Counted from the first letter of the stretch, positions 47,973 to 56,936 are shown. The stretch is 64,000 nt of DNA from Fischerella sp. CENA71 (GCA_024239075.1 JANBVI010000009.1:124001-188000); one strand, 5' to 3'. The notes: generated by a model not told the origin, from the letters alone. A program made the numbers and translations.

Positions 47973-50159
47973 ATGAGCGTGAACGATACTGCACATTCGG
48001 ATAAATTTGCGTGGAATCGCCAAGTATACCACCGTCTAAAAGTTGCCCTCAGTCTTGGTTTGCGGCGACAAATTTTGGTAGCGGTATGTGATGACTTAAC
48101 CCTGAGAAATCAGGTAGCAGCACGTTTGCATTCAACCTTGGCCTATCCAGTGGGGCAAGTGCTGTATCAACCATCAAATACACAGGAAGAAAGTACACCA
48201 GCTTATCCACGATTAGTTACTCTGAGGTTGAATTTAAGTGACCCTAACCCAATTGCACAAATAAATCAATGGCTGGTAAATTATCCACCGCCAATTGTTG
48301 GTGTTTCTAAAGATAACCCTGGACGATCACTGCCAGTACCAGCTTTTCAGATTGTAGGTGTTGAGCAGTTGACCAAGCAACCAGTCGCAATGCAACGTTT
48401 ATTTTTGCATTATTTACGGTTAACTGAACAACATTTATCAAGCCCAGAATCCAGTAGTTTTCTGGAATCCTGCCTATTACTATGGGTATCGCGTCCTTGG
48501 TTGTACGCCATACAGCAATCAGCCCCACAGTTTTGGCGTTGTCGTACTGGAGTGTTTGTGTTTGCTGGAGAACCGACACCAACAACTCATACCAAAAACT
48601 CACCAGAACGCTTTTCTGGTTCTAGAAGCTTAGATGTGGGAAACATTGAACAGGTAGCCTGGGAAGAACCTGTTTCTGGTGATGATTTTCCTGTGGAAGA
48701 GATTGATTTTGCGATCCAAACACCTGTAAATCGTGGACACAAACCACAAGAACCTTCACCAATCAAATCAGAATTATTTGTTCCAGAAGCATTTCAGGAG
48801 GAAGCCAGAGATAAAGTTAATATCCGCAAGACTCCACCACCACCGCGTTTATCGCACATTAGTAGAGAGTTAACAGAGTTAGTACTGGCAACTCTTAACA
48901 GTGCGATCGCTCACGATCAAAATGAGAGTGTCCAAGTAGAGGAACTTCTAGAAGAAATAGACTCTTTGCATTCCACAAAAGCTTCACCAGAAACACTAGC
49001 AGTAGCTTATCATCGTCTGGGCAACTTGTATCGCCTCCGCATTGAACAGGGACAAACTAATTTAGAGAACTTGATGGTGGCTATTTTGGCGTACCAAGAA
49101 GCTATCACTCACGATGAAACTTCCCCCCAAGTACCAGATATTTTGAATGACTTGGGTACACTCTATTGGATGCTATATCGCACGCCACCCAATTCTGAAG
49201 AAGGACAATCTTACATAGAACAGGGAATAGAATTTTATCAATTAGCTTTAAAGCTAATTTCACCTGAAACCCATCCAGAAACTTATGCACGTGTGCAAAA
49301 TAATCTGGGGACTGCTTATGGTGACCTAGCACGTTTTTCTCACGCTGGGGAAAACTGGCAAAAAGCGGTGACTGCTTATCGAGAAGCACTCAACTTCCGT
49401 ACCGCCGATATGGAACCATTGAAGTATGCCGCAACTCAGAATAACTTGGGTACTGCTTACTGGCATTTGGCGCAATACAATCAACCAATGGAGCATTTAA
49501 AGAATGCGATCGTTGCTTACAGTCTTGCCTTAGCCTACTACAATCCAGAACAGGAACCACTCAAATATGGCATGATTCAAAACAATATTGGTACTGCTCA
49601 TTGGAATTTAGCACAGTACGAAAATCCAGGGGAGAATCTGCAACTTGCTGTGGCTGCCTATGGAGAAGCTTTGAAATATCGTACACCAGCACATGTTCCC
49701 GCCGCTTGTGCTGCCACACAAAATAATCTGGGTACTGCTTACTGGCACTTGGCCAACCAGCCACAAATCACTAAAGAAGAACGACAAAAGTTTTTAGAAC
49801 TGTGCATTCATGCTTATGAAGAATCCCTATCTCTTGCTCACTCTCTCAATGGTGCTGCTTTAAGTTTTGATATTTTTGCGACTCATAATAACTTAGGGTT
49901 AGCACATTATAATCTGGCAACAGATCAATTTTTGAATGGTGATAAAACTGCACGTTCCCAACATTTAGAATCAGCACTGGATAATCATCTACAAGCATTA
50001 AATGGATTAACTCAAAAACCTGAAGCTTACCAAACAACATTTAATTATGTAGTGAAAACTATTCGCGCTTTTCATAGTGAATTAGGAATACAAGGACAAA
50101 ACCTGGCTTTATCTAAAGTTCCTGGTCACTTACTACCAGAAATCCTGCCAAAGTTGTAA
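47973..50159 (+). CDS. TPR-repeat protein with N-terminal domain of unknown function
   Basis: 728 residues. Residues about 1-200 form an alpha/beta domain (AVCDDLTLRNQVAARLHSTL; PAFQIVGVEQLTKQ; CLLLWVSRPWLYAIQQSAPQFW) that resembles nothing I can name with confidence. A charged linker follows. Residues about 310-700 are TPRs, four of them near 450-600 of unusual length with the recurrent QNNLGTAYWHLAQYxxPxENLxxAVxAY pattern. No signal peptide or membrane helix, so probably a cytosolic scaffold. Start ATG 47973 lies beside a CCTTAAAAGG hairpin; single gene. Confidence 0.8.
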   Translation: MSVNDTAHSDKFAWNRQVYHRLKVALSLGLRRQILVAVCDDLTLRNQVAARLHSTLAYPVGQVLYQPSNTQEESTPAYPRLVTLRLNLSDPNPIAQINQWLVNYPPPIVGVSKDNPGRSLPVPAFQIVGVEQLTKQPVAMQRLFLHYLRLTEQHLSSPESSSFLESCLLLWVSRPWLYAIQQSAPQFWRCRTGVFVFAGEPTPTTHTKNSPERFSGSRSLDVGNIEQVAWEEPVSGDDFPVEEIDFAIQTPVNRGHKPQEPSPIKSELFVPEAFQEEARDKVNIRKTPPPPRLSHISRELTELVLATLNSAIAHDQNESVQVEELLEEIDSLHSTKASPETLAVAYHRLGNLYRLRIEQGQTNLENLMVAILAYQEAITHDETSPQVPDILNDLGTLYWMLYRTPPNSEEGQSYIEQGIEFYQLALKLISPETHPETYARVQNNLGTAYGDLARFSHAGENWQKAVTAYREALNFRTADMEPLKYAATQNNLGTAYWHLAQYNQPMEHLKNAIVAYSLALAYYNPEQEPLKYGMIQNNIGTAHWNLAQYENPGENLQLAVAAYGEALKYRTPAHVPAACAATQNNLGTAYWHLANQPQITKEERQKFLELCIHAYEESLSLAHSLNGAALSFDIFATHNNLGLAHYNLATDQFLNGDKTARSQHLESALDNHLQALNGLTQKPEAYQTTFNYVVKTIRAFHSELGIQGQNLALSKVPGHLLPEILPKL

Positions 50160-50375
50160 TTAGCGGATATACAGCAGATTACAGGTAAATGAAGTACAGA
50201 TTTTAAGAATAAAACCATATACCAAAAGACTTTCAAGCCTGTTCTCTGTTCCCTGCTGTAGGAATTACGCAAGGGTACATACGATTCTCATTTTCTTGTA
50301 TTAAGTGGCTTTAGATCCGATTTTGAGAACTAAAGTCCTTACTACAAACTTAAGAATAGTGCGTTAGGCGCTTTA

Positions 50376-51341
50376 ATGATTTTTTGGCGGCTTAAAATTT
50401 ACTTTTTTGACTTTATCAATCAGATTTTATTTGTGATTCCAGAAGAAAATTGTCATATAAGAAAATATGATTCACAAACACCTCAAGCTTTTTATTACCA
50501 TCCTCATGGAGAATTATGGATTGGTGATGCAATTAAATGGCTACAAACTCTTGCTTCAGAATCAGTAGATTTAGTATTTGCAGATCCTCCTTATAATATA
50601 AAAAAAGCTTCATGGGATAATTTTGAATCGCAAGCAGCTTATGTAAATTGGTCTTTAATTTGGATAGAAGAAGTTTCTCGAATATTGAAACCCACTGGCT
50701 CATTATATATTTGTGGTTTTTCAGAAATTATCGCTGATATTAAACTGCCAGCATTGAAATTTTTTAGTGGGTGTCGGTGGCTGATTTGGCATTATAAAAA
50801 TAAAGCAAATCTCTCAAACGATTGGGGGCGCTCTCATGAAAGTATCTTACATTTTAGAAAAACAAAAGATTTTTATTTGAATCCAGATAATATACGTATA
50901 ACTTATGGGCAACACACTTTAAAATATCCACAACGTTCTCAAGCAAAAACAAGCCAATACGCCAATAATGGTAAGAATGATAGTAGAATTTGGCATCCCC
51001 ATCCCAAGGGTGCAAAACCCAGAGATGTCATCGAAATACCAACAACATGCAATGGAATGCATGAAAAAACAAAACATCCAACTCAAAAGCCAGAGGAGTT
51101 AGTGAGAAAGTTTGTACTTTCTTCATCTTCTAGAGGGGATATTGTTGTCGATCCATTTTTCGGATCAGGAACAACGCTTGTTGTTGCAGAACAACTTGGT
51201 AGAAAATGGTTAGGTTGTGAGATTATTCCTGAATATGCACAATGGGCGGTGGAACGTATCAAATCTGTAAAATATATGTCAGATGAAGAGTGGTTTTGGT
51301 GCGATCGCAAGAATGAAGAACGGAGGAAAAAGATTAGGTAA
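50376..51341 (+). CDS. DNA methyltransferase (N6-adenine or N4-cytosine, beta class)
   Basis: 321 residues. Catalytic motif IV DPPYNI is near residue 70 and the AdoMet motif FFGSGTTLVVAEQLGRKWLGCE near 265-286, so the order IV-TRD-I places it in the beta group. The specificity region between them is about 190 residues. The N-terminal 18 residues are hydrophobic and unlike the family; a GTG inside FVIPEEN may be the real start. There is no restriction endonuclease gene beside it, so it looks like a solitary methyltransferase. Target sequence cannot be predicted; in Anabaena solitary enzymes methylate GATC, CGATCG and GGCC sites. Confidence 0.88.
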   Translation: MIFWRLKIYFFDFINQILFVIPEENCHIRKYDSQTPQAFYYHPHGELWIGDAIKWLQTLASESVDLVFADPPYNIKKASWDNFESQAAYVNWSLIWIEEVSRILKPTGSLYICGFSEIIADIKLPALKFFSGCRWLIWHYKNKANLSNDWGRSHESILHFRKTKDFYLNPDNIRITYGQHTLKYPQRSQAKTSQYANNGKNDSRIWHPHPKGAKPRDVIEIPTTCNGMHEKTKHPTQKPEELVRKFVLSSSSRGDIVVDPFFGSGTTLVVAEQLGRKWLGCEIIPEYAQWAVERIKSVKYMSDEEWFWCDRKNEERRKKIR

Positions 51342-51374
51342 TTAGATAAATATCAAAGGTAAAGAGAAAATTTT

Positions 51375-52241
51375 TTAATTTTCTCCTGATTTAATTACAG
51401 AAAATATAGACGAATAATCTTGGTGAGCAAATGACATTTTCATTGCCATTTCTAATATTTTTCGTACACCTTCAATACTGCTGACATTCAAACCAGCTGC
51501 TTTTGCTTCTTCAATAAAGAAATCAGTATCTTTCATCAGGTGTTTGGTGGGAAAATTGGGATTAGCATAATTTCCTGCCAACATTGTTTGCAACTTTTTG
51601 TCAAAAGTTGGGGCATAAAGCACACTTTGACGCAGAATGTACATAAACAGGTCTTCGTCAATACCATAACGCTGGACAAAGCCAAGACTAAGGGCGAAAC
51701 TTGCTGTTAGAGAAGCAATTAATTGATTTAAAGCCAGTTTCAACGCCGCAGCAGTCCCCACTGGCCCAACTAGGACAGGTTCTGGACCAAAATGTTTTAA
51801 TAACTCTAAGTGACGTTGGTATTGTTCTTGATGCGCGCCTACCATCACAATTAAATTTCCTGTTTGTGCTTCTGAGATGCTGCCCAGTACGGGTGCTTCT
51901 AAATACTCACCACCTGCGGCAACTACTGCATCTCTAATTTCTCTGCTTTCGGTAGGAGTAATAGTCCCCATTTGAATGACGCTTTTTCCGGCTACAGCTT
52001 TTGAACATCGGTCTGAAAGTAAGACACTATAGATAGCTGCGGTATTCGTCAGCATCAAAATTACACAGTCAGCTGCATTAATTGCTTGATAGGGTTTTCC
52101 TGCGACTTCCGCACCAGCTGCTTTCAACGGTTCTAACTTTTCTGGGGTGCGGTTATAGGCTATTAGCTGGACTCTTGCTTCTAACAAATTATGTGCCATT
52201 GGCAGTCCCATTAATCCAGTCCCCAGAAATGCTACCTTCAT
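51375..52241 (-). CDS. NAD(P)-dependent beta-hydroxyacid dehydrogenase
   Basis: 288 residues, complete. The N-terminal Rossmann motif is FLGTGLMGLPMAHNLL (4-19), followed by substrate motif ITPTESREI near 114 and the catalytic lysine in AALKLALNQL (about 165-175). This is the 3-hydroxyisobutyrate/glyoxylate/GABA-type dehydrogenase family; members of this branch reduce glyoxylate or succinic semialdehyde, but the substrate is not settled. A 31-codon gene lies upstream on the same strand, 141 bases away. Confidence 0.9.
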   Translation of the reverse strand: MKVAFLGTGLMGLPMAHNLLEARVQLIAYNRTPEKLEPLKAAGAEVAGKPYQAINAADCVILMLTNTAAIYSVLLSDRCSKAVAGKSVIQMGTITPTESREIRDAVVAAGGEYLEAPVLGSISEAQTGNLIVMVGAHQEQYQRHLELLKHFGPEPVLVGPVGTAAALKLALNQLIASLTASFALSLGFVQRYGIDEDLFMYILRQSVLYAPTFDKKLQTMLAGNYANPNFPTKHLMKDTDFFIEEAKAAGLNVSSIEGVRKILEMAMKMSFAHQDYSSIFSVIKSGEN

Positions 52242-52274
52242 TTTTATTTTCCTTTGGTAGAGCGATCGCTGTTT

Positions 52275-52318
52275 TTCAGTTATCAGTTGTCAGTTATCAG
52301 TTATCAGTTAGTGGTTAG
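52275..52318. repeat. Heptamer array (CAGTTAT)
   Basis: About five CAGTTAT/CAGTTGT/CAGTTAG units between the dehydrogenase and the small membrane-peptide gene. Confidence 0.8.
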
Positions 52319-52382
52319 TTTTATCCCCTTTTTTTGTCTCCCTTACAAACTAATATCTACTAACCACTAACGAACTAGTTTT

Positions 52383-52478
52383 TTAGCCGCCTGCGGCAAA
52401 AGTCACCATAATCATTACTGAAAGTAAAATTCCGGGAATGAGTAGCACGATAAGCATTAATAAATCATGGGTGGTCAT
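52383..52478 (-). CDS. 31-residue single-helix membrane peptide
   Basis: A complete frame on the minus strand from ATG 52478 to TAA 52383: MTTHDLLMLIVLLIPGILLS, then VMIMVTFAAGG. AAAGG stands 8 bases before the ATG. Nearly the whole peptide is one hydrophobic helix with a central Pro-Gly and a Gly-Gly end. It is the size of photosystem or cytochrome small subunits (PsaM, PetM, PetL, PsbX class), but the sequence is not one I recognise. It is too short for routine gene calling. Neighbours are the dehydrogenase downstream and an NDUFAF7-like gene upstream. Confidence 0.6.
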   Translation of the reverse strand: MTTHDLLMLIVLLIPGILLSVMIMVTFAAGG

Positions 52479-52620
52479 AATTATTACCTTTGGACTAAAG
52501 AAGGATAAAATGTATAACGATAAAGGTTAAAGATATTTACTTGAGCCTTTATACTTTATTCTTCAGCCTTTAATGGTAAATTAGTTTTCACCCAAGTGAG
52601 ATTAATATAGTTTTAACTTT

Positions 52621-53910
52621 TCAGTTTGATATTGGTAGTTCTGGCAAAATAAATCCCTTCAGTGTTAAAAATGTTTCTGTTTCCTTGAGTCCTTTACTTT
52701 GTGCCAAGACACCAAATCCACCCAATCCATAAGGATCTACAAGCTGACGCAATGCATCGCGACGACGCAGTAAATCTGAGATGGGTTGATTTGTAGTATT
52801 AGACAGGCTAACCATGCGATCGCCTAAACCCAACGCCATCAAAAATAATTCTTGCTGCGTCCAACCAACTTTAGCTAATCCGCAGCGTTCACCCCATCGT
52901 TCTAAAGCTGTAAAATCAACATGGGCTGTAATGTCTTGTCGCCCAATATTGATGTAGGGGTTATTATGGCGTTGATGATGCCAGTAACACTGGAGTGTAC
53001 CTTGCGATCGCCTCGGATTATAGTAACGACTTGCTGGATAACCATAATCTATAGTTAACACATACCCTCGCTGCAAACGGTCTGCTACTACACCTAACCA
53101 ATCTAGCGCCGCTAAATTTACCTCACTGCGATATCCTTCTGGATAAACGTTTTCTAGGAACTGAATACCAACTAAATCAAAGTATTCCGCTAGTTTTGGT
53201 GTAGAAGGTTCAGCGATAACTTCCGTAAAGGGAGTGTGGGGAGATGAGGAGATGGGGGGACGAGGGGACGCGGAGAGAGGGGAAGTGGGAGGAGTAAATA
53301 ACTCTTGACTTTGTACAGACGTGATTAATCGCGTCTGTGCTGACTCTGACTGTAGAGTTACATAAATTTCTCGTAATTGCCCTTGTTCCAAAATAAATTG
53401 ATGTACTGGTAGAGCATCCACCAATTCATTTGAGAAAAAGCAGCCGATAATAGAGTTACTAGATATTTCTTCTAAACTGCTTTTGATTTCGACTGGAAAT
53501 TCTTGTAGGCGTTGCTGCTGTTCTTGCCTGAGAATGGGCGACTTTTCTACAATAATGTAGTTTAGGGCAGCAAAAAAATTTGGATAGCGCAGTTTGAGAT
53601 AATTTAGAATATCTAATGCTAAATGTCCTTGGCCTGCACCCATTTCTACCAAAGAAAAAGCCGCAGGTTGACCTATAATTTCCCACATTTGCACAAATTG
53701 TTCAGCTAGCAACTCACCAAAGTCAGGGCCAAGATGAACAGAGGTGAAAAAGTCGCCCTGCTTACCAATATTCACAGCTTCGGTAGAATAGTAACCATAA
53801 TCAGGATGATACAATGCCATATCCATGTAGGTGGCAAAAGTAATTCGCTGATCAGGACTATTGGTAATACGCTCGCCTATAGCAGCACATAATGTTGAAT
53901 GAGAATTCAT
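52621..53910 (-). CDS. NDUFAF7/MidA-family SAM-dependent methyltransferase
   Basis: 429 residues. The N-terminus (ITFATYMDMALYHPDYGYYS, about 24-43) and the AdoMet segment FSLVEMGAGQGHLALDIL (about 85-102) are characteristic of the family, which methylates an arginine of complex I subunit NDUFS2 in mitochondria. Here NDH-1 assembly is a possible but unproven role. Other family blocks seen are FFSNELVDALPVHQF, VLTIDYGYPASRYY and CQRTHHQHN-like histidines near CYWHHQRH. Residues about 188-232 are encoded by two different repeats (separate entry). Confidence 0.88.
   Translation of the reverse strand: MNSHSTLCAAIGERITNSPDQRITFATYMDMALYHPDYGYYSTEAVNIGKQGDFFTSVHLGPDFGELLAEQFVQMWEIIGQPAAFSLVEMGAGQGHLALDILNYLKLRYPNFFAALNYIIVEKSPILRQEQQQRLQEFPVEIKSSLEEISSNSIIGCFFSNELVDALPVHQFILEQGQLREIYVTLQSESAQTRLITSVQSQELFTPPTSPLSASPRPPISSSPHTPFTEVIAEPSTPKLAEYFDLVGIQFLENVYPEGYRSEVNLAALDWLGVVADRLQRGYVLTIDYGYPASRYYNPRRSQGTLQCYWHHQRHNNPYINIGRQDITAHVDFTALERWGERCGLAKVGWTQQELFLMALGLGDRMVSLSNTTNQPISDLLRRRDALRQLVDPYGLGGFGVLAQSKGLKETETFLTLKGFILPELPISN
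53215..53345. repeat. In-frame compound repeat inside the NDUFAF7-like gene
   Basis: A GGGGAGATGAGGAGATGG / GGGGACGCGGAG stretch (53237-53290) is followed by a near-perfect 24-bp palindrome ACAGACGTGATTAATC..GTCTGT (53315-53338). Both repeat families also occur outside genes. They encode residues about 188-232. Confidence 0.75.
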
Positions 53911-53995
53911 AAATTCTGAGATTTAAAATTTTCTATATATGGATTAAATCGGATTACGATACATATCCTTGAAAAATTAAAACTTATTTCTTCCT

Positions 53996-54673
53996 ATGTC
54001 AGCCATATCTACTACTAATTTTCCTCCTTTAGAAAGTGGCGATCGCTTGACTCGCGACGAATTTGAACGCCGCTATCAGGCAATGATACGAAAGATAAAA
54101 GCAGAATTAATCGAAGGAGTGGTATACTTGGCTTCACCTGTACGTGCTAGAGGTCACGGCAGACCTCATGCAAAAATCATGACTTGGTTGGGAACCTACA
54201 CTGCTGCAACACCTGGAGTTGATTTACAAGATAACGCCACAGTACGCCTTGATGCTGACAATGAACCTCAACCGGACGCTCTAGTACGAATTGAACCAGA
54301 GGTAGGTGGCAATTCTCGTATTAATGATGATGATTATATTGAAGGCACGCCAGAATTAATCGTAGAAATTGCTGCTAGTAGTGCTGCTTATGACCTGAAT
54401 GATAAGCTTAATGCCTATCGTCGCAATGGCGTCAAAGAGTATATTGTTTGGCAAAGTTACGAGAATCGCCTAGATTGGTTCAACTTACAACAAGGACGAT
54501 ATGTTTTGCAAAAACCAGATGCAGATGGCATAATTCGCAGTCAGATTTTTCCTGGATTATGGTTGGTAGTTGATGCTTTGCGAGAAGGTAACATGGCTGA
54601 GGTTCTAGCAGTTCTTCAACAGGGTTTGCAAACAGCAGAACATCAAGAATTTGTTCAGAAACTCAGGAGTTAA
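53996..54673 (+). CDS. Uma2-family (PD-(D/E)XK fold) protein
   Basis: 225 residues. Fold landmarks: LTRDEFERRYQAM (about 18-30), IEGVVYLASPVRARGHGRPHA (about 40-60), DALVRIEPE near 99-107 and PELIVEIAASSAAYDLNDKLNAYRRNGVKEYIVW (about 120-153), which contains the E-x-K/D catalytic pattern of restriction-like nucleases. Uma2 genes are abundant in cyanobacterial genomes, with function unproven despite the endonuclease label. Followed by a GST gene 4 bases later. Confidence 0.88.
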   Translation: MSAISTTNFPPLESGDRLTRDEFERRYQAMIRKIKAELIEGVVYLASPVRARGHGRPHAKIMTWLGTYTAATPGVDLQDNATVRLDADNEPQPDALVRIEPEVGGNSRINDDDYIEGTPELIVEIAASSAAYDLNDKLNAYRRNGVKEYIVWQSYENRLDWFNLQQGRYVLQKPDADGIIRSQIFPGLWLVVDALREGNMAEVLAVLQQGLQTAEHQEFVQKLRS

Positions 54674-54677
54674 GGTT

Positions 54678-55712
54678 GTGCAGGACAAGAAGCCAAGCAA
54701 CGAAAATATAAAAAAGAAAGGTAAATCGCTGCCTTCTGGTATGATCATCAAATTGGGAAAGTTTGTCTGGACGACGATGTGGCATCTGATGATGTCAAAT
54801 CTGGCCCCTCGTAATCAGTCAGGAGAATATATCCGTCCAGCTAGTCAGTTCCGCAACTTTATTAGTACAGAAGCAGACAATGCTTATCAACCCCAAGCAG
54901 GACGCTATCGCCTTTATGTAGGTTTAGGGTGTCCCTGGGCGCATCGAACTTTAGTGGTGCGATCGCTCAAAGGTCTGGAAAATGCCATACTAGTTTCGAT
55001 TGTGTCTCCTTCACCAAACGAAGGTATTTGGGTTCTCAACCAAGAAGAAGAAGACCGTCGTACTCTTCCCGATATCTACAATTTAGCTGTACCTGGTTAT
55101 CAAGGACGCTGTACTGTTCCCGTACTCTGGGATACGCAAACCAAAACGATAGTTAATAACGAAAGTGCAGAGATTATCGTCATGTTGAATTCTCAATTTA
55201 ACGAGTTTGCGACTAATCCCGGACTTGATCTTTATCCAGAAGAATTACATGAGCAAATTGACCGTTGGAACGAAAAAATTTATCATGCGGTAAATAACGG
55301 TGTTTATCGTTGTGGTTTTGCCCAAAGTCAACAAGCCTATGACAAAGCTTGTAACGAATTGTTCACCACTCTTGACGAAATAGACGCTGCATTGAAAAAA
55401 AGTCGCTACCTGTGTGGAGATGAAGTAACACTAGCAGATGTGCGTTTATTTACTACCTTGTTCCGCTTCGATGTGGTTTATTATGGATTATTTAAGTGCG
55501 ATCGCCACAGAATTCAAGACTACGAAAATTTAGGGCCTTATCTACGTGATTTATATCAGTTACCAGGAGTTTCTGACACCTGTGATCTAGATAGCGTCAA
55601 GCGAGACTACTATGGAAACCTCTTCCCACTCAACCCCGGTGGTATCATCCCCTGCGGACCTGATGTCAACAATCTCTTGAAACCACATAATCGTCAAGAG
55701 GTTAGTTGTTGA
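54678..55712 (+). CDS. Xi-class glutathione S-transferase (glutathionyl-hydroquinone reductase)
   Basis: 344 residues from GTG 54678, with AGGAG 8 bases upstream. A TTG 27 bases further 5' overlaps the Uma2 gene and is less likely. The catalytic motif LGCPWAHRTLVV (about 85-96) has the active cysteine; GGIIPCGP and the Tyr-rich C-terminal helix domain are typical of the YqjG/Xi class, which reduces glutathionyl hydroquinones. The ATG at 54741 is an alternative start. The four-base spacing suggests cotranscription with the Uma2 gene. Confidence 0.9.
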   Translation: MQDKKPSNENIKKKGKSLPSGMIIKLGKFVWTTMWHLMMSNLAPRNQSGEYIRPASQFRNFISTEADNAYQPQAGRYRLYVGLGCPWAHRTLVVRSLKGLENAILVSIVSPSPNEGIWVLNQEEEDRRTLPDIYNLAVPGYQGRCTVPVLWDTQTKTIVNNESAEIIVMLNSQFNEFATNPGLDLYPEELHEQIDRWNEKIYHAVNNGVYRCGFAQSQQAYDKACNELFTTLDEIDAALKKSRYLCGDEVTLADVRLFTTLFRFDVVYYGLFKCDRHRIQDYENLGPYLRDLYQLPGVSDTCDLDSVKRDYYGNLFPLNPGGIIPCGPDVNNLLKPHNRQEVSC

Positions 55713-55713
55713 T

Positions 55714-55805
55714 TGTCATTTGTCAAGGGTCAATAGTCAATAGTCAATAGTCAATAGTTATCTCCTTGTCCCCAATCCTCAATCCCCAATCCCCAATCCC
55801 TAAAT
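55714..55805. repeat. Heptamer arrays (GTCAATA; CCCCAAT)
   Basis: Five GTCAATA units (55729-55765), then about four CCCCAAT/CCTCAAT units (55775-55800) after the GST gene. Confidence 0.78.
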
Positions 55806-55836
55806 ATTTCCTTATTTATGGATTAGGAAATACTAA

Positions 55837-56052
55837 TCAATTTCGTCTTTTTCTTGCTTGATAATCTAATAAAGCTCCTGCGCTAACTGTAGTCCTTCCA
55901 TGTGTTCTCCGCATAGGAATTTCTCCTCTTTGTAGGGCGATATAAAGGTTAGCTTGGTCTACATTTAAAAACTTTGCTGCTTGAACAAGAGAAATACCTC
56001 GCTTCGGAAAAACTAGTCTGTTTCTTTTGCGATGAGATAAGCGACTAAACAT
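55837..56052 (-). CDS. Small helix-turn-helix protein
   Basis: 71 residues. GISLVQAAKFLNVDQANLYIALQRGEIPMRRTHGRTTV (about 19-56) fits an excisionase/MerR-like winged helix with a turn at NVDQ. The start MFSRLSHRKRNRLVFPKR is basic. It probably binds DNA. Divergent from the ArsR-type gene; between them lies the palindromic operator, so both could be controlled from one site. Confidence 0.7.
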   Translation of the reverse strand: MFSRLSHRKRNRLVFPKRGISLVQAAKFLNVDQANLYIALQRGEIPMRRTHGRTTVSAGALLDYQARKRRN

Positions 56053-56192
56053 AGCGAAATATAAAAAACTACTTAAGAAAGTTAACTTTTCTTACAAAAG
56101 CGTTACAAAATCACATAAAGACACAACCCATCTACGCAGCATTTCGGTTGCGTCAGAGGGACATTGCACAACTTAGTTAGTTTGACGAACAA

Positions 56193-56216
56193 CTAATTAG
56201 ATAGAAATCTAATTAG
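56193..56216. promoter_or_regulatory. Palindromic operator upstream of the ArsR-type gene
   Basis: Perfect 10-bp arms CTAATTAGAT / ATCTAATTAG with a 4-bp spacer, ending 13 bases before the ATG at 56230 and overlapping a GATTATAAC -10 candidate. The position fits autorepression by the ArsR-type protein. Confidence 0.7.
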
Positions 56217-56229
56217 ATTATAACAGATT

Positions 56230-56808
56230 ATGAAAACGGAACAAATTCAAATCGTGCTACGTTTTTTCAAAGCTTTAGCGGACGAAAGTCGGTTAAAGAT
56301 TTTGAGTTTTCTAGCTAACCAAGAATGTAGTGTTGAAGAGCTAGCTGTATTACTACAACTTAAGGAACCAACAGTATCTCATCATTTAGCGAAATTAAAA
56401 GAAGTAAATTTAGTGACTATGCGCCCTGAAGGTAATACCCACCTGTATCAATTGGAAAGTATGACTTTAGAGAGTGTTAGCAAAGAAATTTTTACACCAG
56501 GAAATATTGCTTCTTGGGTTGAAGATGTAGATATAGAAGCGTGGGAAATGAAAATAATTCAAACCTATATAGAGGGAGAACACCTCAAAGAAATTCCCTC
56601 TAGTCGGAAAAAACGCTTGGTAATTATGAAGTGGTTAGCGAATAAATTTGAATTCGGTGTTCAGTATTCAGAAAGTACTATTGATGAAATTCTGAAGCGT
56701 TACCATCCTGATTTTGCTAATCTCAGACGGGAGTTGATTAATTACAAATTTATTCAACAAAAAGATAGATATTACTACCTTGTGGACAATAGGAACGCAA
56801 ATAATTAA
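56230..56808 (+). CDS. ArsR-family regulator with C-terminal DUF2087 domain
   Basis: 192 residues. The winged helix occupies about 5-75: FFKALADESRLKILSFLANQ, EELAVLLQLKEPTVSHHLAKLK. The C-terminal half (about 115-185) is the DUF2087 domain (RKKRLVIMKWLANKFE... YSESTIDEILKRYHPDFANLRRELINY). ArsR cysteine ligands for metals are absent apart from C33, so the signal is not obviously a metal. Fusion of the two domains is known in bacteria, but ligand and targets are unknown. The upstream palindrome suggests self-regulation. Confidence 0.9.
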   Translation: MKTEQIQIVLRFFKALADESRLKILSFLANQECSVEELAVLLQLKEPTVSHHLAKLKEVNLVTMRPEGNTHLYQLESMTLESVSKEIFTPGNIASWVEDVDIEAWEMKIIQTYIEGEHLKEIPSSRKKRLVIMKWLANKFEFGVQYSESTIDEILKRYHPDFANLRRELINYKFIQQKDRYYYLVDNRNANN

Positions 56809-56825
56809 TAACTTTCATTGATTAA

Positions 56826-56936
56826 ACTTGTCTATGTTCTAAATAATAGACAAGTAAAATAGTTAATTTAATATGTTAATTGGTTTATATCCTTGGAGAA
56901 TTTCTGAAGCTATGAACAACAAAATATCATAGCTTC
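56826..56936. other. Two hairpins between convergent genes
   Basis: ACTTGTCTAT / ATAGACAAGT (56826-56835 and 56846-56855) and GAAGCTATG / CATAGCTTC (56906-56914 and 56928-56936) are both perfect. Neither has a long T run, but as a pair they could stop transcription from either side. Confidence 0.55.
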
